Position numbers and translations under genes: made by a program
Shown here: positions 6,749 to 8,436 of the stretch, piece by piece
How positions within the stretch are numbered: the stretch's first letter is position 1
How the letters are laid out: each line of letters starts with the position of its first letter
The notes under the pieces: model-generated
What the model saw: only the letters and a program-made list of their open reading frames with translations
Told to the model about the DNA's origin: nothing
Databases searched by the model: none
Source of the DNA: Candidatus Pacearchaeota archaeon ex4484_31
Lineage (GTDB): Archaea; Nanobdellota; Nanobdellia; Pacearchaeales; UBA284
Direction: 5' to 3'
NCBI GenBank assembly: GCA_002254805.1
Contig: NJDW01000018.1
Coordinates: forward strand, 1-8,436
DNA: 8,436 nt

Positions 6749-7271
6749 AGTAAAGATCAACTCCTTTTATTATGACATGTTCTTTTTCAATTTCTTTAAT
6801 AAGCAAGTTTTTCCTGTCAAACTTCCCTATTTTAACACTTACCCTTGAATCTATTTCTTCAATTTTTCTTTTTATATTCCTGCTCTTTGTTTCTATATAA
6901 ATATCTATATCACTTTCTTTTGTTGCTGTTTTTCTTGCGTGAGAGCCAAACAAAATTGCTAATTTTATTTTTTTATTTTTGATTATCTCTTGAAATATTT
7001 TTCTTAAGTAAGGATATTTTTTCAAGATTTCGAGCAATTTGTAATGTTCTGTTATCAGTACAAACTGAAAAGCTTCCAGAGTTTTTTTCAAAAAATAAAC
7101 TTTGTTCCTTCCTTCTTTTCTGTAATCCACAACATTTTCATTAAACAACTCATTGATTTTTCTTGCTATTGTTGTTTGGTTTGTTTCAAGTTCCTTAGCT
7201 AGACCTCTAATATGGTTTTCTTTCTTCAGCAGAGATTCCACAATTTTTATTTTGTAATAATTTTGTGACAT
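6726..7271 (-). CDS. HTH-minimal nucleotidyltransferase (MNT) protein, antitoxin-like
   Basis: 181 residues from ATG 7271; an in-frame ATG at 7280 adds three. Numbered from 7280, residues 10-65 form a winged helix (HIRGLAKELETNQTTIARKINEL, wing RKEGRNKVYFL). Residues 70-100 are a helical linker, and 105-130 hold the nucleotidyltransferase signature LFGSHARKTATKESDIDIYI with G112-S113 and metal ligands D124 and D126. The usual third acidic residue on the next strand is not evident (SVKIGKFD is there instead). Family knowledge: MNT antitoxins pair with HEPN toxins, and some AMPylate them. Here the partner follows directly, overlapping by 23 nt. The N-terminal HTH plus an inverted repeat at the promoter suggests autoregulation. 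ATG 7271 is preferred because the TATA box at 7296-7303 predicts transcription starting near 7274. Confidence 0.88.
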   Translation of the reverse strand: MSQNYYKIKIVESLLKKENHIRGLAKELETNQTTIARKINELFNENVVDYRKEGRNKVYFLKKTLEAFQFVLITEHYKLLEILKKYPYLRKIFQEIIKNKKIKLAILFGSHARKTATKESDIDIYIETKSRNIKRKIEEIDSRVSVKIGKFDRKNLLIKEIEKEHVIIKGVDLYYEKINFI

Positions 7272-7272
7272 A

Positions 7273-7290
7273 TGTAACATTATTGTTACA
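7273..7290. promoter_or_regulatory. Perfect inverted repeat, probable operator of the HTH-MNT gene
   Basis: TGTAACA-TTAT-TGTTACA: two perfectly complementary 7-bp arms around a 4-bp spacer. It fills the space between the MNT TATA box (7296-7303) and the ATG at 7271, covering the predicted transcription start. A dimeric HTH protein bound here would block initiation. The downstream gene encodes such an HTH, so autorepression is the simple reading (inference). Confidence 0.65.
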
Positions 7291-7295
7291 ATAGT

Positions 7296-7303
7296 ATTTA
7301 AAT
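7296..7303. promoter_or_regulatory. Palindromic TATA box between the MNT gene and the RNA candidate
   Basis: ATTTAAAT, self-complementary, centred at 7299.5. Leftward it predicts a start near 7274, three bases before the preferred MNT ATG. Rightward it predicts a start near 7325, at the left end of the structured RNA candidate. Confidence 0.55.
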
Positions 7304-7318
7304 CTTTCTATCAGCATG

Positions 7319-7492
7319 CCGCGAAACCAAACATAACATTGGAATTTAACGAAGATTGCCGATAGGCAAAGTTTAAGAGGGTGTGAAGCGGAAAGAAGTG
7401 AACAAGGAGGTTGATATCGACTAGCTACACACATGTGGCTAGTAAAGATATCAAGAAACCTGCTGACAATAATTTAACAGAACCTCTTTTTT
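7319..7492 (+). ncRNA. Candidate structured non-coding RNA ending in a terminator-like stem
   Basis: A 211-bp stretch (7281-7490) holds no recognisable coding gene but does hold strong pairing. Stem AAGGAGGTT (7404-7412) with AACCTCTTT (7481-7489) gives 9 bp with one G-U, merging into T6 at 7487-7492. Inside it is a hairpin: GATATC (7413-7418) with GATATC (7447-7452), then ACTAGCTAC (7420-7428) with GTGGCTAGT (7435-7443), a 9-bp stem with a six-base loop. Upstream, TTGCC-GATA-GGCAA (7356-7369) is a perfect hairpin, and CCGC (7319-7322) can pair with GCGG (7388-7391). I do not recognise tRNA, 5S, SRP, RNase P or box C/D signatures. The plus strand is favoured by the T6 end and the TATA box at 7296-7303; the 5' end is uncertain by several bases. 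A minus-strand 3' UTR structure of rpo11-eL41 is the alternative. Confidence 0.45.
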
Positions 7493-7607
7493 ACCTTGCC
7501 ATCATCTTACGCCTTCTTCTTTCTCTCTTTTCTCTTCTCATCCTTTTTCTTTGCCACTTCCAGCGCATTTGCCATCTTTTTTTCCATCTCCTACTTGAGC
7601 GCTTCAT
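7491..7607 (-). CDS. rpl41e: Ribosomal protein eL41 (L41e)
   Basis: 38 residues starting at ATG 7607 and ending at TAA 7493-7491. The product is almost entirely Arg/Lys/Trp: it opens MKRSSRRWKKRWQMRWKWQR and continues KRMRR...KRERRRRK. The MRWKW core, the flanking WKK and the KRxRR run match archaeal eL41, a single basic helix of the large ribosomal subunit. It is one of the shortest known ribosomal proteins and is often missed by gene finders. The ATG overlaps the rpo11 stop codon (ATGA), so translation is probably coupled to the polymerase subunit gene. The opposite strand of this gene can be read as a hydrophobic peptide, which I treat as a shadow. Confidence 0.85.
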   Translation of the reverse strand: MKRSSRRWKKRWQMRWKWQRKRMRREKRERRRRKMMAR

Positions 7608-7870
7608 TTTATAGCCTTCTTGAATTCATCCATCAATTTTGAACTTGTTTTTTGTAATTTTTCTATCGTAGCTAGAAGAACCTTTCTAGCATTTTTTCCG
7701 TTTGTTTTTAAAACCAAAATAGGGTTCTTTGTTGGATGTTCTCTGTGCCAAACAGCTAACGTTGTTGCCTTATCTTCCCACAAGGCATTTCTAAGTAATT
7801 CAGCAATCGTTAAGTTATCTAACTCAAGCTGGATTTCTTCCTTACTTTCTTTGATCAACTTTACTTGCAT
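7604..7870 (-). CDS. rpo11: DNA-directed RNA polymerase subunit Rpo11 (RpoL)
   Basis: 88 residues, the normal size for archaeal Rpo11/RpoL, the homologue of eukaryotic Rpb11/RPC19 and of the bacterial alpha N-terminal domain. It dimerises with Rpo3 (RpoD) to form the polymerase assembly platform. Seen: IQLELDNLTIAELLRNALWE (about 13-32) in place of the family DHTLGNLLR helix; AVWHREHPTKNPILVLKTNG (39-58), matching the Y-x-x-x-HP...I-x-I-x-T motif; then a helix ARKVLLATIEKLQKTSSKL. The start at 7870 has a TATA-like box centred about 25 bp upstream, just past the stop of the zinc-ribbon gene. The stop overlaps the eL41 ATG, so the two form one operon. Confidence 0.88.
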   Translation of the reverse strand: MQVKLIKESKEEIQLELDNLTIAELLRNALWEDKATTLAVWHREHPTKNPILVLKTNGKNARKVLLATIEKLQKTSSKLMDEFKKAIK

Positions 7871-7890
7871 CTTTGAAAGTATAAATCAGG

Positions 7891-7898
7891 ATTTAAAA
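7891..7898 (-). promoter_or_regulatory. TATA-like box of rpo11-eL41
   Basis: Minus-strand reading TTTTAAAT, about 25 bp before the ATG at 7870, which predicts a leaderless transcript. A second TATA-like element (ATTTATAC, 7879-7886) is too close to the ATG to place a start before it. Confidence 0.5.
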
Positions 7899-7904
7899 AT
7901 CTTC

Positions 7905-8282
7905 TTATTTGTTTAGTTCTTCTTGCTTTCTTGACTCTTCTTGATCCTCTTTCTTTTCTTCCTTCCTTTTACTACCATCACCCAAATCCTCTTCTTCCAT
8001 TTTTTTCTTCAGTTCGATCAGATCCCTTATTTTTATGTGCTTTGTGCTTTCTATTTTAAAATCAAGCTTTATCGGTTTAGAGCTTTCATTTTCTTTTATT
8101 CCAGCCATCTCAGAAAGCCTTTCCCTAACGCTTAATCTTCTTTCCTCTTGGATCGGTTTTGGCTTCTCTATCTTTATCGCTCTATTTATCATTATACATC
8201 TTTCACACAACCTTTTGATTTTACCGTCGAGAATAGCATCATAAAGCTTTCCTTTACATTTACATTCTTCACAAACTTCCAT
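7905..8282 (-). CDS. Small zinc-ribbon protein with charged C-terminal tail, function unknown
   Basis: 125 residues. The N-terminus is a probable four-cysteine zinc site: C4-EE-C7, then YDAILDGKIKRL, then C26-ER-C29 (C9 is extra). The ribbon resembles that at the start of archaeal MBF1 (C-x-x-C...I-x-x-G...C-x-x-C), but no MBF1-type HTH follows. A conserved-looking RRLSVRERLSEMAGI segment (49-62) comes next, then IKLDFKIEST.HIKIRDLIELKKKMEEEDL (71-100), and a low-complexity Lys/Glu/Gln tail to the end. I do not recognise a named family; a nucleic-acid or ribosome-associated role is inference. It lies upstream of rpo11-eL41 with a 34-bp gap that contains the rpo11 promoter. The ATG at 8282 has a TATA-like box about 26 bp upstream. 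Confidence 0.75.
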   Translation of the reverse strand: MEVCEECKCKGKLYDAILDGKIKRLCERCIMINRAIKIEKPKPIQEERRLSVRERLSEMAGIKENESSKPIKLDFKIESTKHIKIRDLIELKKKMEEEDLGDGSKRKEEKKEDQEESRKQEELNK

Positions 8283-8293
8283 AAAAAAGAAAT

Positions 8294-8312
8294 TTTTTAA
8301 ACTATTAAAATT
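8294..8312. promoter_or_regulatory. Two overlapping divergent TATA-like boxes in a 40-bp gap
   Basis: Plus strand TTTTTAAA (8294-8301), centred 25.5 bp before the MazG-like ATG at 8323. Minus strand ATTTTAAT (8305-8312), centred about 26 bp before the zinc-ribbon ATG at 8282. The whole gap is A/T except a few bases, so exact boundaries are uncertain, but both spacings fit leaderless starts. Confidence 0.5.
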
Positions 8313-8322
8313 TTTTGTTACA

Positions 8323-8436
8323 ATGGCTTTAACATTTGATAAGTACCAAAAAGAAAGTAGGAAAACTGCTGTTTATCCTAACCCAGGAAAAAACTTTATC
8401 TATCCAGCCTTAGGCCTAGCAGGCGAAACCTGGGAA
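8323..8436 (+). CDS. MazG-like nucleotide pyrophosphohydrolase, N-terminal fragment
   Basis: Only the first 38 residues are in the window; the frame is open at the right edge. Seen: MALTFDKYQKES, then a YPNPGKNFIYP block (18-28), then ALGLAGETWE. This order (YQ..., Tavyp, YP-x-LGLxGExxE) is typical of the MazG-like all-alpha NTP pyrophosphohydrolases that hydrolyse (d)NTPs to monophosphates. E35 and E38 would be the first two metal-binding glutamates; the remaining ligands (ExxD) are beyond the edge. Residue 37 is Trp where related proteins usually have Gly (GExGE). The start fits a leaderless promoter 25 bp upstream. Confidence 0.82.
   Translation, partial: MALTFDKYQKESRKTAVYPNPGKNFIYPALGLAGETWE

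Noticed and set aside
7319..7492. Structured region as tRNA, SRP RNA, RNase P RNA or a box C/D RNA
   Set aside because: There is no T-arm consensus, no SRP helix-8 loop motif, no RNase P conserved core and no C box (RTGATGA). It was kept only as an unassigned RNA candidate.
7411..7614. Plus-strand 67-codon frame with a very hydrophobic C-terminal half, resembling a small membrane toxin preceded by AAGGAGG
   Set aside because: The hydrophobic half is the reverse complement of the Arg/Lys-rich eL41 gene, which automatically gives Leu/Phe/Ile codons. The SD-like motif has no usable spacing to the TTG and is better explained as one arm of the RNA stem.
1..8436. CRISPR arrays, insertion sequences or integrase-type attachment repeats
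   Set aside because: No direct repeats with regular spacing, transposase motifs or long terminal inverted repeats were found on reading both strands.

Overview
The window looks like chromosomal DNA from an AT-rich archaeon, plausibly a small-genome (DPANN-type) lineage, although the lineage is an inference. The archaeal signatures are a PAC2-family protein, an archaeal/eukaryotic-type tRNA methylthiotransferase, a TrmB-family regulator, an archaeal THUMP protein, RNA polymerase subunit Rpo11 and the tiny ribosomal protein eL41. Nearly every transcription unit has a TATA-like box centred about 25 bp before its start codon, which is the layout expected for leaderless archaeal mRNAs.

Layout: at 1-429 (-) lies the N-terminal part of a PAC2 protein. 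It diverges from a methylthiotransferase (479-1789, +) across a perfectly palindromic TATA box. Converging on that gene is an apparent ileS-trmB unit (5448 to 1852, -): an isoleucyl-tRNA synthetase followed 12 bp later by a TrmB-type regulator. Upstream, also on the minus strand, are a 52-residue very acidic protein (5505-5663) and a THUMP-domain RNA-binding protein (5724-6218). The THUMP gene is the only one here with a strong Shine-Dalgarno sequence.

6277-7291 is a defence/toxin-antitoxin-like module. An HTH-minimal nucleotidyltransferase (MNT) gene overlaps a HEPN-domain gene. The HEPN N-terminus is spread over three frames by two apparent 1-nt deletions. A perfect 7-bp inverted repeat sits between the MNT TATA box and its start codon and is a likely autoregulatory operator. 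The same palindromic TATA box could also drive a plus-strand structured RNA candidate (about 7319-7492) that ends in a long stem followed by six Ts.

The right end (7491-8282, -) carries core information genes: a zinc-ribbon protein, rpo11 (rpoL), and eL41 overlapping the rpo11 stop by 4 nt. A MazG-like pyrophosphohydrolase (8323 onward, +) diverges from the zinc-ribbon gene over only 40 bp. Most genes concern tRNA modification or charging, transcription and the ribosome. The MNT-HEPN module and its flanking RNA candidate are the accessory part.
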